Assembly: GCA_000773965.1 (NCBI GenBank)
Contig: JRUP01000011.1
Location: 62,001-126,000, forward strand
Length of the DNA: 64,000 nt
Origin: Enterobacter cancerogenus
GTDB lineage: Bacteria > Pseudomonadota > Gammaproteobacteria > Enterobacterales > Enterobacteriaceae
Direction of reading: 5' to 3'
Made by a program: the position numbers and the translations under genes. A model generated the notes under the pieces. That model worked only from the letters and a program-made list of their open reading frames with translations, was not told the DNA's origin and made no database searches. This document shows, in pieces, positions 8,831-17,788 of the stretch. Positions within the stretch are counted from its first letter, which is position 1. The number at the start of each line of letters is the position of its first letter.

Positions 8831-9549
8831 GCGGGGTTAACCAGAAAGGCATCGTGGTTACGCAAATTGAGCGGGCCGATTCCGCTCTGATTGCACAATT
8901 TGCCCGTGCCGGTGTCGCGACTGTCCATGAAGCGCAAGCGCGTCAAGGTTTGCTCGATGTGCGGATACGGCCAATCCAGCAGGGCAGCTCGATCGCCGGT
9001 AGTGCGGTCACGGTGCTGGTTTCTCCCGGTGATAACTGGATGTTTCATGTGGCCGTGGAACAGTGCCAGCCGGGCGATGTGCTGTTGGTGTCGCCGACCT
9101 CGGATTGCCATGACGGCTTCTTCGGTGATCTGCTGGCCACTTCATTAAAGGCGCGTGGCGTAGTGGCGCTGGTGGGCGATATCGGTATCCGTGACAGCCA
9201 AACCCTGCGTGAGATGGGTTTCCCGGTCTGGTCACGTGCGGTGTTTGCTCAGGGAACCGTTAAAGCCACGCTGGGGTCGGTGAATGTGCCAATTCTCTGT
9301 GCCGGTCAGCTGGTTCTTCCTGGCGATATCGTGGTTGCCGATGATGATGGCGTAGTGATTGTGCCGCGAGTGGATGCGAAAACCATCGCCGAGACCACCC
9401 AACAGCGGGTCGCCAATGAGGAGAGTAAACGAGTAAGACTGGCTGCGGGGGAACTCGGGCTGGATATTTATCAGATGCGTGGCGCGTTAGCGGAAAAGGG
9501 ATTGCGCTACGTGGATTCTCTGGATGCCCTGCAAAAGAGTTCGCTATGA
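8827..9549 (+). CDS. galC: 4-carboxy-4-hydroxy-2-oxoadipate aldolase (RraA-like)
   Basis: A 240-residue protein of the RraA/HMG-CHA aldolase fold. It contains GSAVTVLVSPGDN, the GFFGDLLATSLKARGVVALVGD region and the divalent-metal/substrate segment GIRDSQTL. The enzyme splits CHA to pyruvate and oxaloacetate and often also decarboxylates oxaloacetate. It overlaps galB upstream and galD downstream by 4 nt each (ATGA), so the three are coupled. The length and motifs fit class II pyruvate aldolases of the protocatechuate 4,5-cleavage and gallate routes rather than RraA proper, which is about 160 residues. Confidence 0.9.
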   Translation: MSGVNQKGIVVTQIERADSALIAQFARAGVATVHEAQARQGLLDVRIRPIQQGSSIAGSAVTVLVSPGDNWMFHVAVEQCQPGDVLLVSPTSDCHDGFFGDLLATSLKARGVVALVGDIGIRDSQTLREMGFPVWSRAVFAQGTVKATLGSVNVPILCAGQLVLPGDIVVADDDGVVIVPRVDAKTIAETTQQRVANEESKRVRLAAGELGLDIYQMRGALAEKGLRYVDSLDALQKSSL

Positions 9550-10616
9550 AACAGACGCTGATACCCTGTGTCTTAATGCGAGGCGGCACCTCTAAAGCCG
9601 CCTGTTTCCTTGCCAGCGATCTGCCAGAAGCGGGGCCGCTACGAGATCGCGTGTTGCTGGCCGTCATGGGTTCACCCGATCCCCGTCAAATTGATGGCAT
9701 CGGTGGGGCTGATCCGCTGACCAGTAAAGTAGCGATAATTTCTCCCTCCACGCGGCCTGATGCAGATATCGATTACCTGTTTGCACAGGTTAACGTGGAT
9801 CAAGCAGTAGTCGATTATGGACAGAACTGCGGCAATATCCTCGCCGCCGTGGCGCCTTTTGCCATTGAGAAGGGCCTGATAAGGGCACAGGGCGACATCA
9901 CGCGCGTGCGCATCTTTATGGTCAACACCGGGCAAATCGCAGTGGCGCAATTTGCCACGCCTGATGGCACGGTGGAATATCAGGGCGATACCCAGATAGA
10001 CGGCGTGCCCGGTTTTGGCGCAGAGCAAATTTTGCAATTCGAGGATATTGCAGGCTCCAGCTGCGGATCGCTGTTACCGACCGGAGAGGCGCGTAATCGG
10101 TTTGACGGGATTGAGGTGACCTGCATCGATAACGGTATGCCCGTGGTGATCCTGCGTGCTGAGGATGTGGGATGCACTGGACAGGAGACCCGCGAACAGC
10201 TGGAGAGTAATGCTGAGTTAAAAGCACGCCTGGAATCCATCCGCTTACAAGCGGGTCCGCTGATGAATCTCGGGGATGTGACGAAACGAACCGTGCCGAA
10301 AATGACCCTGATCGCGCCGCCCGCTAATGGCGGTGCGCTATCCACGCGGACATTTATTCCCCATCGCTGTCATGCTTCTATTGGCGTACTGGGCGCGGTG
10401 AGTGTGGCTACAGCCTGCCTGATCCCCGGTTCCGTGACGCAGGGCATCGCGCAGATCACCGATGCCAGGCAGCAGCGTCTGGCGGTAGAGCATCCCAGCG
10501 GCGAGTTTAGCGTGATGCTTACCTGTGATGAGACAGGGAAGGTGACGCAAAGCGGCCTGATACGCACGGCACGTTTGTTATTCGACGGGCGGGTCGCCAT
10601 TCCAGGCTCACACTAA
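9546..10616 (+). CDS. galD: 4-oxalomesaconate tautomerase (PrpF family)
   Basis: A 356-residue PrpF-like isomerase. It shows the family start CVLMRGGTSKAACFLASDLP, DYGQNCGNILAAVAPFA (active-site cysteine in NCGN, about residue 97) and HRCHASIGVLGAVSVATAC. GalD interconverts tautomers of 4-oxalomesaconate so that GalB can act. It is the last gene of the galBCD operon; a rho-independent-type hairpin follows 35 nt later. Length agrees with the ~360 residues of characterised GalD. PrpF itself acts on 2-methylaconitate, but no prp genes are nearby. Confidence 0.88.
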   Translation: MKQTLIPCVLMRGGTSKAACFLASDLPEAGPLRDRVLLAVMGSPDPRQIDGIGGADPLTSKVAIISPSTRPDADIDYLFAQVNVDQAVVDYGQNCGNILAAVAPFAIEKGLIRAQGDITRVRIFMVNTGQIAVAQFATPDGTVEYQGDTQIDGVPGFGAEQILQFEDIAGSSCGSLLPTGEARNRFDGIEVTCIDNGMPVVILRAEDVGCTGQETREQLESNAELKARLESIRLQAGPLMNLGDVTKRTVPKMTLIAPPANGGALSTRTFIPHRCHASIGVLGAVSVATACLIPGSVTQGIAQITDARQQRLAVEHPSGEFSVMLTCDETGKVTQSGLIRTARLLFDGRVAIPGSH

Positions 10617-10650
10617 AACACGAATTACCCTGCACGCTGACGTTCTCCTG

Positions 10651-10677
10651 TGCTGACAACCTTATGGGTTGTCGGCA
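10651..10677 (+). terminator. galBCD terminator
   Basis: An 11-bp stem (TGCTGACAACC pairing with GGTTGTCGGCA, one T-G pair) closes a TTATG loop. It is followed by the T-rich TTCTTCATTC. It ends the galBCD transcript. Confidence 0.7.
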
Positions 10678-10689
10678 TTCTTCATTCGC

Positions 10690-11588
10690 TCTGCAAAATC
10701 TTCGTTTCCACGCGTGACCGCGTGCTTCCACTCACACTGCCTGTCCAGACTCCTTATTTGCCTTAAATAAATGTCGCCAGATTCATTATTAATGTGACAA
10801 GTGTGCGCACGGTGTGTCTTTAATGTTACGAGTCGGTATATTTAATAGAGAAGTTTTTAAATATTTGATGGCGCAGAAATTAAGTGTTCTGAAAGTGATA
10901 ATTGTATTTGGTTTGTTAAATTAAATCATTCTGGCTGTTATTAAAATACAATAACTCAATGCTTGTTAAAATTCCGTATTATTGATGTTGAGCGTATGTC
11001 TACGGTAATTGTAACTCTGCTAAATAATAAGATAATCGCATCATTACGGGCTGCACGCCGATTCTTTCACTCTTCAGCGCATCATAATTAACGCTCAAAA
11101 CAACGCTAAGGCCTTGAATTAACTTGATTAAAATCAAGGATTCCTCATAAGTTAACGCTCTTATTACATTTAATTCACATGAAAATCATTCATTTATACA
11201 GCGAATTTTTTCTTTTTGTTACAAGTTGCCCCTTTAATTTGGATGCCTTTGTGTAAACGAAAATATAGAATAATTTACAGAAAAATTCTTATTACGAGCC
11301 GTGTCGATACCTACGCCTGCAAGTGTTATCGACTGACATTTCGTTAACAATCATGATTTATTTTCCCGTTCTTTCTCCGGAACGAACGCCGAAGTGAATA
11401 TCCCATTTCCCAGACGTCACCTGTCTGGAAATTAAACTGTGGTTGTTGCTCGTGGTTAAGAGAAAGACGACAGTGCGGCACCGATTTCAACTTGTTATGC
11501 ACGAGCTTGCTTCATCTCACTTCATAACATGTGAAACGGCGCTGGATTGCCGTTAACTAATTCGGTCACTCAAAAAAAGAAGATAGTC
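10690..11588 (+). promoter_or_regulatory. Long gene-free leader before cydABDC
   Basis: About 900 AT-rich bases with no credible gene. The stretch has many TGTTAA/GTTAAA-type words (for example near 10915 and 10970), reminiscent of ArcA-P sites. It also holds a consensus FNR box (annotated separately) and ends at the cydA start, which has a weak AAGAAG Shine-Dalgarno. The length suggests several promoters or a long leader. I saw no other structure I could name. Confidence 0.5.
11124..11137. promoter_or_regulatory. FNR box
   Basis: TTGAT-TAAA-ATCAA matches the FNR consensus TTGAT-N4-ATCAA exactly. It lies 451 nt upstream of cydA. FNR represses or activates bd oxidase genes according to promoter position in enterics; the direction here cannot be judged without a start site. 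Confidence 0.65.
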
Positions 11589-13031
11589 ATGCTAAGTAAC
11601 GATCTTACATCGCTGATCACGCGTATTGACTTCGCGCTAATTTCATCCATTCACATCATTTTTCCCCCGCTAACCATTGGACTGGCTGCACTGTTGTTCA
11701 TCTCTGAACTGATGTGGGTCAGGAAGCAAGATGAGCAGTGGTATCGCCTGTGTCGCTTCTTTGAAAAACTGTTTATCGTTAACTTCGGTGCTGGCGTGGC
11801 AACCGGTGTCACCATGGAAATGGCCTTTGGTATTCTTTATGGTCGCTTCTCGCAGGCTGCCGGGCCGTTCTTTGGTCAGGTGCTCGGCTATGAGACCATC
11901 ACCGCCTTTATGTACGAAGCCGGCTTTATCGGACTGATGATTTTTGGCTGGGGCAAGATCAGTAAAGGGATGCACCTGTTTGCGACCTTTAACGTAGCGC
12001 TCTCTTCTACGCTTTCTGCGATGTGGATCCTGGTGGCTAACTCCTGGATGCAAACGCCAACCGGTGTTGAACTGCATAACGGTATTTTCATCGTAACCGA
12101 CTGGCTGGCCGCGCTGTTTAATCCGAATGCGCGCAGTGCTTTCCCGCACATGCTGTTGGCAAGCTTCGAGCTCTCGCTGTGCTTCGTGGTGGCGACCTGC
12201 GCCTGGTATGTGCTGAAACAGCGTCATGTTGATCTGTTCCTGAAGCCGCTGAAATATTCACTGATGGCGCTGGCCGTGGTCGCCGCCGTTCAGATCTATA
12301 TGGGTGACGTGCTGGGTGAAGCCACGCTGGAACATAAACCGGCCGCGCTGGCAGCAATGGAAGGGCACTACGATACCTATGATTCTGCGGGTAACGTCAA
12401 CAGTGCCTGGCACATCCTCGGTTGGCCAAACAAAGAAGGCACCGGCCTCGCATGGTCAATCGATATTCCGCACGGTTTAAGCCTGATTGAAACCAAAACC
12501 TGGAACGGTACGGTAACGGGCCTGAACAGCTTCCCGAAAGATCAGCAACCGCCTGTGGTGTTGCCGTTCTACGCTTTCCGCGCCATGTCAGGTGCTGCGG
12601 GTGCCATGTTGCTGGTGAGCCTCTGGGGCGTCTGGCTGATTGCTCGTCGTCGCATGACCGCTGAGCTGGCTCCGCGCAATAAGCTGTTCCTGGCGCTGGC
12701 CGTTATCATGGTAGTCCTGCCTTATATCGCAGTGATTGCGGGCTGGTGGACGCGCGAAATTGGCCGTCAGCCGTGGATCGTGTATGGCCTGATGCGCACC
12801 GAAGACGGTATGAGTCCTATGACCCTGGGTCTGGCGATCTTCTGGCTGGTGGGCTTCGCTATCTTTGAAACCGCTGTGGTGGCAGGCACCATCTGGTTCC
12901 TCGCTAAAGTGGTACGTATGGGACCTGATTTAACCAGCAAAATACCGGGCGAAGGGCATGAGCATTTAGGTCACCTTGATATGCCTGCCAGTGGTCACGC
13001 TGACCATCCTGAATATATCCGTCCGGTTTGA
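11589..13031 (+). CDS. cydA: Cytochrome bd (CIO-type) ubiquinol oxidase subunit I
   Basis: A 480-residue polytopic inner-membrane protein with the subunit I signature GWWTREIGRQPW. The N-terminal histidine near residue 22 (SSIHIIFPPL) and EMAFGILYGRF support haem-ligand regions. The quinol loop is short, as in cyanide-insensitive (CIO) oxidases, not the long-loop CydA of the E. coli core operon. The start ATG at 11589 follows AAGAAG. It oxidises quinol and reduces O2 without proton pumping. It is the first gene of a cydABDC operon (15 nt to cydB). This is probably an accessory bd oxidase; the genome may encode another. Confidence 0.93.
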   Translation: MLSNDLTSLITRIDFALISSIHIIFPPLTIGLAALLFISELMWVRKQDEQWYRLCRFFEKLFIVNFGAGVATGVTMEMAFGILYGRFSQAAGPFFGQVLGYETITAFMYEAGFIGLMIFGWGKISKGMHLFATFNVALSSTLSAMWILVANSWMQTPTGVELHNGIFIVTDWLAALFNPNARSAFPHMLLASFELSLCFVVATCAWYVLKQRHVDLFLKPLKYSLMALAVVAAVQIYMGDVLGEATLEHKPAALAAMEGHYDTYDSAGNVNSAWHILGWPNKEGTGLAWSIDIPHGLSLIETKTWNGTVTGLNSFPKDQQPPVVLPFYAFRAMSGAAGAMLLVSLWGVWLIARRRMTAELAPRNKLFLALAVIMVVLPYIAVIAGWWTREIGRQPWIVYGLMRTEDGMSPMTLGLAIFWLVGFAIFETAVVAGTIWFLAKVVRMGPDLTSKIPGEGHEHLGHLDMPASGHADHPEYIRPV

Positions 13032-13046
13032 TGGGAGAAGAAATCC

Positions 13047-14096
13047 ATGGACATGCTTAATTCGACTCAGCACTTCCTGATCATCGCCTGGTGGTTAGCG
13101 TTTGGTATCAGCGTTCTTTTATATATCGCACTGGATGGTGCCGACCTGGGGGCGGGGATCTTCTCGCTCTTCGTCCGCGACCATGATGAACGTGGCGCGA
13201 TCATGTCGGCAATGGCCGGCACCTGGGATGCCAATGAAACCTGGCTGATCGTCGCCGGTGGTATTATGTTCGGCACCTTCCCGTTTGTGTACGGTTCGGC
13301 ATTTAGCTATCTGATGGTGCCAATGGCGCTGGTGCTGTGGGGCATTATGTCCCGCGCCGTGGCACTGGAATTTCGTCATCTGGCCTCGCCATTCTGGCAG
13401 AAGTTTTCTGACGGCATCTTCGGTGTCGCCAGCCTCGCGGTGACTTTCTTTGGTGGGATGAGCGTTGGCGCGTTGCTGCAAGGTTTCCAGATGGATTCGC
13501 CTGCACAGGGTGTACCAACTTACGTGGGTGGCGCATTTAACTTTATTTCAGCGTTCTCCATTTGGACCGGCGTGGCTTCCTGCGTGGCAATGACGCTGGC
13601 AGGCGTGCTGTTCGTACGTGCTCGCTTCGAGAAAAATGAACCGATTCGTCAGGATGCAGCACGTTGGACGGCGGTGATCTTCTGGTTAGCTATCGCTGCC
13701 GTGGTGATTACCTGGGTGTGGAGTGCGGTGATCTTCGACTGGGCACGTGCGAAATGGTTTGGTCCGCATTTCTGGATCTGGGGCCTGTTTGGCTTAATCG
13801 CTCTGGTCTGTATTGATCAGGTGCGTCGTGACACCCTGAAGGACAAAGATTTTGCAGCGGTGATGTGGTTCAATGGCGCGGCATTTATTCTGGGCTTCGG
13901 TATGTTACTGACCATGTTCCCGTGGATCGTGCCAGGCACCTGGACCATCTGGGCGGGCGCGAGCCCTCAGGTTTCGCTGATTACCTTCACCATGACCATG
14001 GGCGGTTTTGTTCCGGTGATGCTGATGTACAACTGGTATCAGATCTGGGTATTCCGCGGCCGTATCTCCAAGCTGGTTGGTCACGGGGGTCACTAA
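13047..14096 (+). CDS. cydB: Cytochrome bd (CIO-type) ubiquinol oxidase subunit II
   Basis: A 349-residue, multi-helix protein with the subunit II start LYIALDGADLGAGIFSLF and the conserved GTWDANETWLIVAGG. It pairs with subunit I to form the haem-containing oxidase. GGGAGAAG precedes the ATG. The next gene, cydD, begins 6 nt after the stop. No small CydX-type gene is found between cydB and cydD, or directly after. Confidence 0.93.
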   Translation: MDMLNSTQHFLIIAWWLAFGISVLLYIALDGADLGAGIFSLFVRDHDERGAIMSAMAGTWDANETWLIVAGGIMFGTFPFVYGSAFSYLMVPMALVLWGIMSRAVALEFRHLASPFWQKFSDGIFGVASLAVTFFGGMSVGALLQGFQMDSPAQGVPTYVGGAFNFISAFSIWTGVASCVAMTLAGVLFVRARFEKNEPIRQDAARWTAVIFWLAIAAVVITWVWSAVIFDWARAKWFGPHFWIWGLFGLIALVCIDQVRRDTLKDKDFAAVMWFNGAAFILGFGMLLTMFPWIVPGTWTIWAGASPQVSLITFTMTMGGFVPVMLMYNWYQIWVFRGRISKLVGHGGH

Positions 14097-14102
14097 GACA
14101 TC

Positions 14103-15863
14103 ATGTCTGCTAGCTCTCCTCCTGGTGGAATGGCAGCCCGCCTGGCTGAACGTTGGCTTTCAAGCCTGCGTCGCCAGGCGGGCGGTTTATTTTCACTGTC
14201 CATCAGTATGGCGGCGCTCAATGCCATACTGATGATTGCACAGTGTTGGCTGTTAGCCTGGCTAATCAGCAACGCCGTCCTCGGTGGTAAAACCTTCACC
14301 GCGCTATTGCCTTATCTCTTATTGCTGCCGGTTGTGATGTTGCTGCGCGCGGGTATCGATATCCTGCGTCAGGGTTTTGCGTTTGAAGCCTCCGCACGTA
14401 TCCGTCAGGGATTGCGCGGGATGTTGTTAGATCGCATCGCCACACTGGGTCCCGCCTGGAGCCAGCATCAACGTACGGGCAGTATCGCCAGCTCACTTGG
14501 TGAGGGCGTCGAAGCTATCGAAGCTTATTTTTCCGGTTTCCTTCCGCAAAAAATCATCATCGGCATTGTGCCGCTTGCCATTCTGGTGGCGCTTTTTCCT
14601 TTTGACTGGGTTTCCGGCTTGATCATGCTGATCACCGCGCCGCTGGTGCCGTTGTTCATGATCGTGGTAGGAAAGGGCGCGGAGAAAATGAGCCTCAAGC
14701 AGTGGCACAAGCTCAGCCTAATGAGTGCGCACTTCTTTGATGTGATTGCTGGCCTGACAACGTTACGCCAGACCAATGCAGCGCGTCGACAAGCGAACAT
14801 TATCGCGGCGATCTCGGACAGCTATCGTCAGACCACCATGAAGGTGTTGCGACTGGCATTCCTTTCATCATTGGTGCTGGAATTTTTTGCCACCATCAGC
14901 ACCGCGATGGTAGCGGTGTATGTCGGATTCCGTCTGTTCTATGGCGAAATGGGCTTCCTGCCAGGGCTGTTTGCCTTGTTGCTGGCACCGGAATTTTTCC
15001 GTCCGCTGCGCGATTTGGGCACGCACTATCATGCCCGAATGGATGCAATTGGCGCGACGGAAGGTCTACTGGCGATCCTGAATGCTGAAGCGCCGGAATC
15101 GTCACAGGGTAATGACGCGCTCCCGGCGAAACCTCGTGAAATCAACGTCGAAGGCGTGAGCTATCAGTATGAAGAGGGCGGCGGTGTCACCGATGTTTCC
15201 TTTACTTTGCGCAGCGGGGAAACACTGGCGATCGTCGGCACCAGCGGTGCCGGTAAAACCACCTTATCGCGAATGCTACTGGGCTTTATCTCGCCCAACT
15301 CAGGACGCATCGTCATTGATGGCAAGAATCTTTCTTCATTAGATCTTCCTGCATGGCAGCAACAGATTGGTTGGCTGCCGCAGCGGCCCACTATGTTTGC
15401 CGGTTCGATTGCGGAAAATATCCTGTTGTCGCGTTCAGGTATCAGCCAGGACAAGGTTGAAGCAGCAGCACAGCTGGCTCAGGCTGACACCTTTATCCAG
15501 TCACTACCGGCACAGTATGATTACCCCTTGGGCGACGGTGGGAAAGGGCTATCTGGTGGGCAGATCCAGCGTATTGCGATGGCACGTGCTGTATTGAGTG
15601 CGCCAGCCGTAGTGGTTCTCGATGAACCCACGGTGGCGCTGGATCGCCAGACGGCACAGCAGATGATTGCCGCCTTGGGTGATGCATTACCGGATAGCGC
15701 ACGCTTGATAATCACCCACGATACGGAAATCGCTGCCACGGCCGACCGCGTTATCGTGCTGGAGAAAGGGCGGGTGGTTGAAGCTGGGACGCCGCAAGCA
15801 TTGCGCGATCAGGCTGGCGTCTTCGCTGAACTCGAGCGTCTGCAAACAGGAGACCTCGCATGA
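14103..15863 (+). CDS. cydD: Thiol reductant ABC exporter subunit CydD
   Basis: A 586-residue half-transporter. Six membrane helices span about residues 20-300, followed by an ATPase domain with Walker A GTSGAGKTT, signature LSGGQ and Walker B VVVLDEP. CydDC exports cysteine/glutathione to the periplasm and is needed for bd oxidase assembly. The ATG at 14103 has only a distant G-run; the in-frame ATG at 14130 follows GGTGGA and could be the real start. It overlaps cydC by 4 nt. The genes follow cydAB on one transcript; in E. coli cydDC lie elsewhere. Confidence 0.9.
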   Translation: MSASSPPGGMAARLAERWLSSLRRQAGGLFSLSISMAALNAILMIAQCWLLAWLISNAVLGGKTFTALLPYLLLLPVVMLLRAGIDILRQGFAFEASARIRQGLRGMLLDRIATLGPAWSQHQRTGSIASSLGEGVEAIEAYFSGFLPQKIIIGIVPLAILVALFPFDWVSGLIMLITAPLVPLFMIVVGKGAEKMSLKQWHKLSLMSAHFFDVIAGLTTLRQTNAARRQANIIAAISDSYRQTTMKVLRLAFLSSLVLEFFATISTAMVAVYVGFRLFYGEMGFLPGLFALLLAPEFFRPLRDLGTHYHARMDAIGATEGLLAILNAEAPESSQGNDALPAKPREINVEGVSYQYEEGGGVTDVSFTLRSGETLAIVGTSGAGKTTLSRMLLGFISPNSGRIVIDGKNLSSLDLPAWQQQIGWLPQRPTMFAGSIAENILLSRSGISQDKVEAAAQLAQADTFIQSLPAQYDYPLGDGGKGLSGGQIQRIAMARAVLSAPAVVVLDEPTVALDRQTAQQMIAALGDALPDSARLIITHDTEIAATADRVIVLEKGRVVEAGTPQALRDQAGVFAELERLQTGDLA

Positions 15864-17506
15864 AGGATCTTTGCCATCTCTTGCGCCTGGCGCGTCCATG
15901 GCGTTTCCGCATGGCGGTGGGAATATTGCTCTCTGTGATTGTGATTCTCTCCAACGTGGCGCTGCTCGCCTTATCAGGCTGGTTCATTACGTCCATGGCG
16001 CTGGCGGGCGTAGGCTCACTGGCACTGGAGTTTTTCACTCCGGCTGCAGCGATTCGTGGGCTCGCGGTATTGCGTACTTTCGCGCGCTATCTGGAAAGAT
16101 TGGTGACGCACGATGCAACTTTGCGCTTGTTGTCGGTTTTACGTGTCTGGTTCTATCAGCATTTAGCCCATCTTGCGCCTGCGCGACTGCAGGATTTTCG
16201 CGATGGGGATGTGCTGGCGCGTTTTCGCGCTGATATAGATAGCCTCGACAATTTCTATCTGCGTATTCTGACGCCGGCCATTGCAGGGCTGATCTCGTCG
16301 CTCATCATTTTGGCAGGAATTTGCTGGTTCTCACCTTCAGTGGCCTTGATTGATGCGGTGGTGCTGATACTTGCGGGCGTGGTCGTGCCGTGGATTGTGG
16401 CCTCACTGACGCAAGCCTGTGGCAACCAGATCGCTACCGTGCGCTCATCCGTTCAGGCCGCATCCACCGATTTGGTGCGTGGATTAGCAGAGTTACAGAT
16501 GGTCGGAGCCGTTAGTCATCAAACCGATCATCTGCGCCAGCTTTCTCAGCAACTGATCAGCGCACAGCGTCGGCAAGCCTGGATCAGCGCCAGCGGCGGG
16601 GCGATCTGCGCCTTAATGGGACAGCTCGGGTTATTTTTCGCTTTTATCCTGCTCTTCAACACTGGGCACGCAACCGGTATTACTGCCAGTGAAATCGTGA
16701 TGTTGCTGTTCACCATCCTGGCGAGTACTGAAGCGGTGGCCGGGTTGCCCGCGGCCTTTGCTGCCCTCGGCACTACGCGCGCAGCTGCACGCCGTCTGTT
16801 CTCCATGACGGAGCTGACACCGGCGATTGTCCTGCCTGAAACCAGCCCGATACCGGAAAGCAGCGAGTTGTCATTTTCTTCCGTGACAATGCGTTACACG
16901 CCTGATGCGCCTAAGGTACTGGATAAGCTGAGCTTTACCGTGCCGGCCGGCCATTGTCTGGCGATTTTAGGTCCCAGCGGAGCGGGAAAAACCACCGTAC
17001 TGAATCTGGTGCAAGGATTCTGGGAAACGACAGCAGGGGATGTGTCTATCGGCGGTCGCCCGGTCAGGACGCTTTCAGAAGATACGCTGCGCCAGATGAT
17101 TTCAGTGGTTGGCCAGAAAACCTATCTGTTTAACGCATCGATTCGAGACAACCTGCGCCTGGTTGCACCGGATGCGGATGACGAGGCTTTATGGGATGCA
17201 CTGGCGCGCGCCGCTTTAGACGACGAAGTCCGCGCATTTCCGCTGGGGCTCGACACCCTGGTGGGAGAGTTAGGAGGGCGTCTGTCTGGTGGTCAGGCCC
17301 GCAGGATTGGGATTGCCCGCGCGTATCTTTCCCATGCACCGATCGTGTTGCTGGACGAACCCACCGAAGGGCTAGACGCAGTAAATACCGAATTAGTACT
17401 TAACTGCTTGAAAGAACTTATTAAGGGTAAAACCACGCTGCTGGTGACCCATCAGATCCAGCCACTTTCCCTCGCGGACAGTCGGTTACTGCTCGATAAA
17501 CAATAA
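15860..17506 (+). CDS. cydC: Thiol reductant ABC exporter subunit CydC
   Basis: A 548-residue half-transporter partnering CydD. It has an N-terminal membrane domain (first ~310 residues), Walker A GPSGAGKTT, signature RLSGGQARR and Walker B IVLLDEPTEGLD. It starts inside the last codons of cydD (ATGA overlap, preceded by AGGAGA). The heterodimer exports low-molecular thiols and keeps the periplasm reduced enough for cytochrome maturation. It is the last gene of the oxidase operon. Confidence 0.9.
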   Translation: MKDLCHLLRLARPWRFRMAVGILLSVIVILSNVALLALSGWFITSMALAGVGSLALEFFTPAAAIRGLAVLRTFARYLERLVTHDATLRLLSVLRVWFYQHLAHLAPARLQDFRDGDVLARFRADIDSLDNFYLRILTPAIAGLISSLIILAGICWFSPSVALIDAVVLILAGVVVPWIVASLTQACGNQIATVRSSVQAASTDLVRGLAELQMVGAVSHQTDHLRQLSQQLISAQRRQAWISASGGAICALMGQLGLFFAFILLFNTGHATGITASEIVMLLFTILASTEAVAGLPAAFAALGTTRAAARRLFSMTELTPAIVLPETSPIPESSELSFSSVTMRYTPDAPKVLDKLSFTVPAGHCLAILGPSGAGKTTVLNLVQGFWETTAGDVSIGGRPVRTLSEDTLRQMISVVGQKTYLFNASIRDNLRLVAPDADDEALWDALARAALDDEVRAFPLGLDTLVGELGGRLSGGQARRIGIARAYLSHAPIVLLDEPTEGLDAVNTELVLNCLKELIKGKTTLLVTHQIQPLSLADSRLLLDKQ

Positions 17507-17538
17507 CAAGAGCAGGGATCTGTTTTTTGGTTTATTTA

Positions 17539-17567
17539 CATCTGCTTAGGGTCAACCTGGGCAGATG
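17539..17567. terminator. Hairpin after cydC
   Basis: CATCTGC and GCAGATG form a 7-bp stem with an inner AGG/CCT pair. It lies between cydC and the next small gene, with no clear T-run. It may be a weak terminator or an operator of the small gene. Confidence 0.35.
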
Positions 17568-17617
17568 CTTAATCAATACAAAAATAAAACTTGTGAGACA
17601 ACTGACCAGGGATCACC

Positions 17618-17788
17618 ATGGATAAAATGACAAACTCCAAAACCCGACGAAAGCATATTCGTTTTCCACATCTGCTGATTGATCAAATTGAAGAGAGTAT
17701 GAAGAGCGAAAACATTCAAAACTTCTCGGCGTGGGTTGTCGAAGCCTGCCGTCTGAAAGCGCGGGACGCCGGCAACGGAAAGAAGTAA
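17618..17788 (+). CDS. YlcI/YnfO-type small protein (DUF3950-like)
   Basis: A 56-residue gene. The start HIRFPHLLIDQIEE and the later SAWVVEACRLKAR resemble the short ribbon-helix-helix-like YlcI/YnfO proteins that occur on enterobacterial prophages and islands. The family fold suggests DNA binding: N-terminal beta strand, then two helices. The ATG follows CCAGGGATCACC. It lies alone, 111 nt after cydC; I see no other phage gene nearby. Function unknown. Confidence 0.6.
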   Translation: MDKMTNSKTRRKHIRFPHLLIDQIEESMKSENIQNFSAWVVEACRLKARDAGNGKK

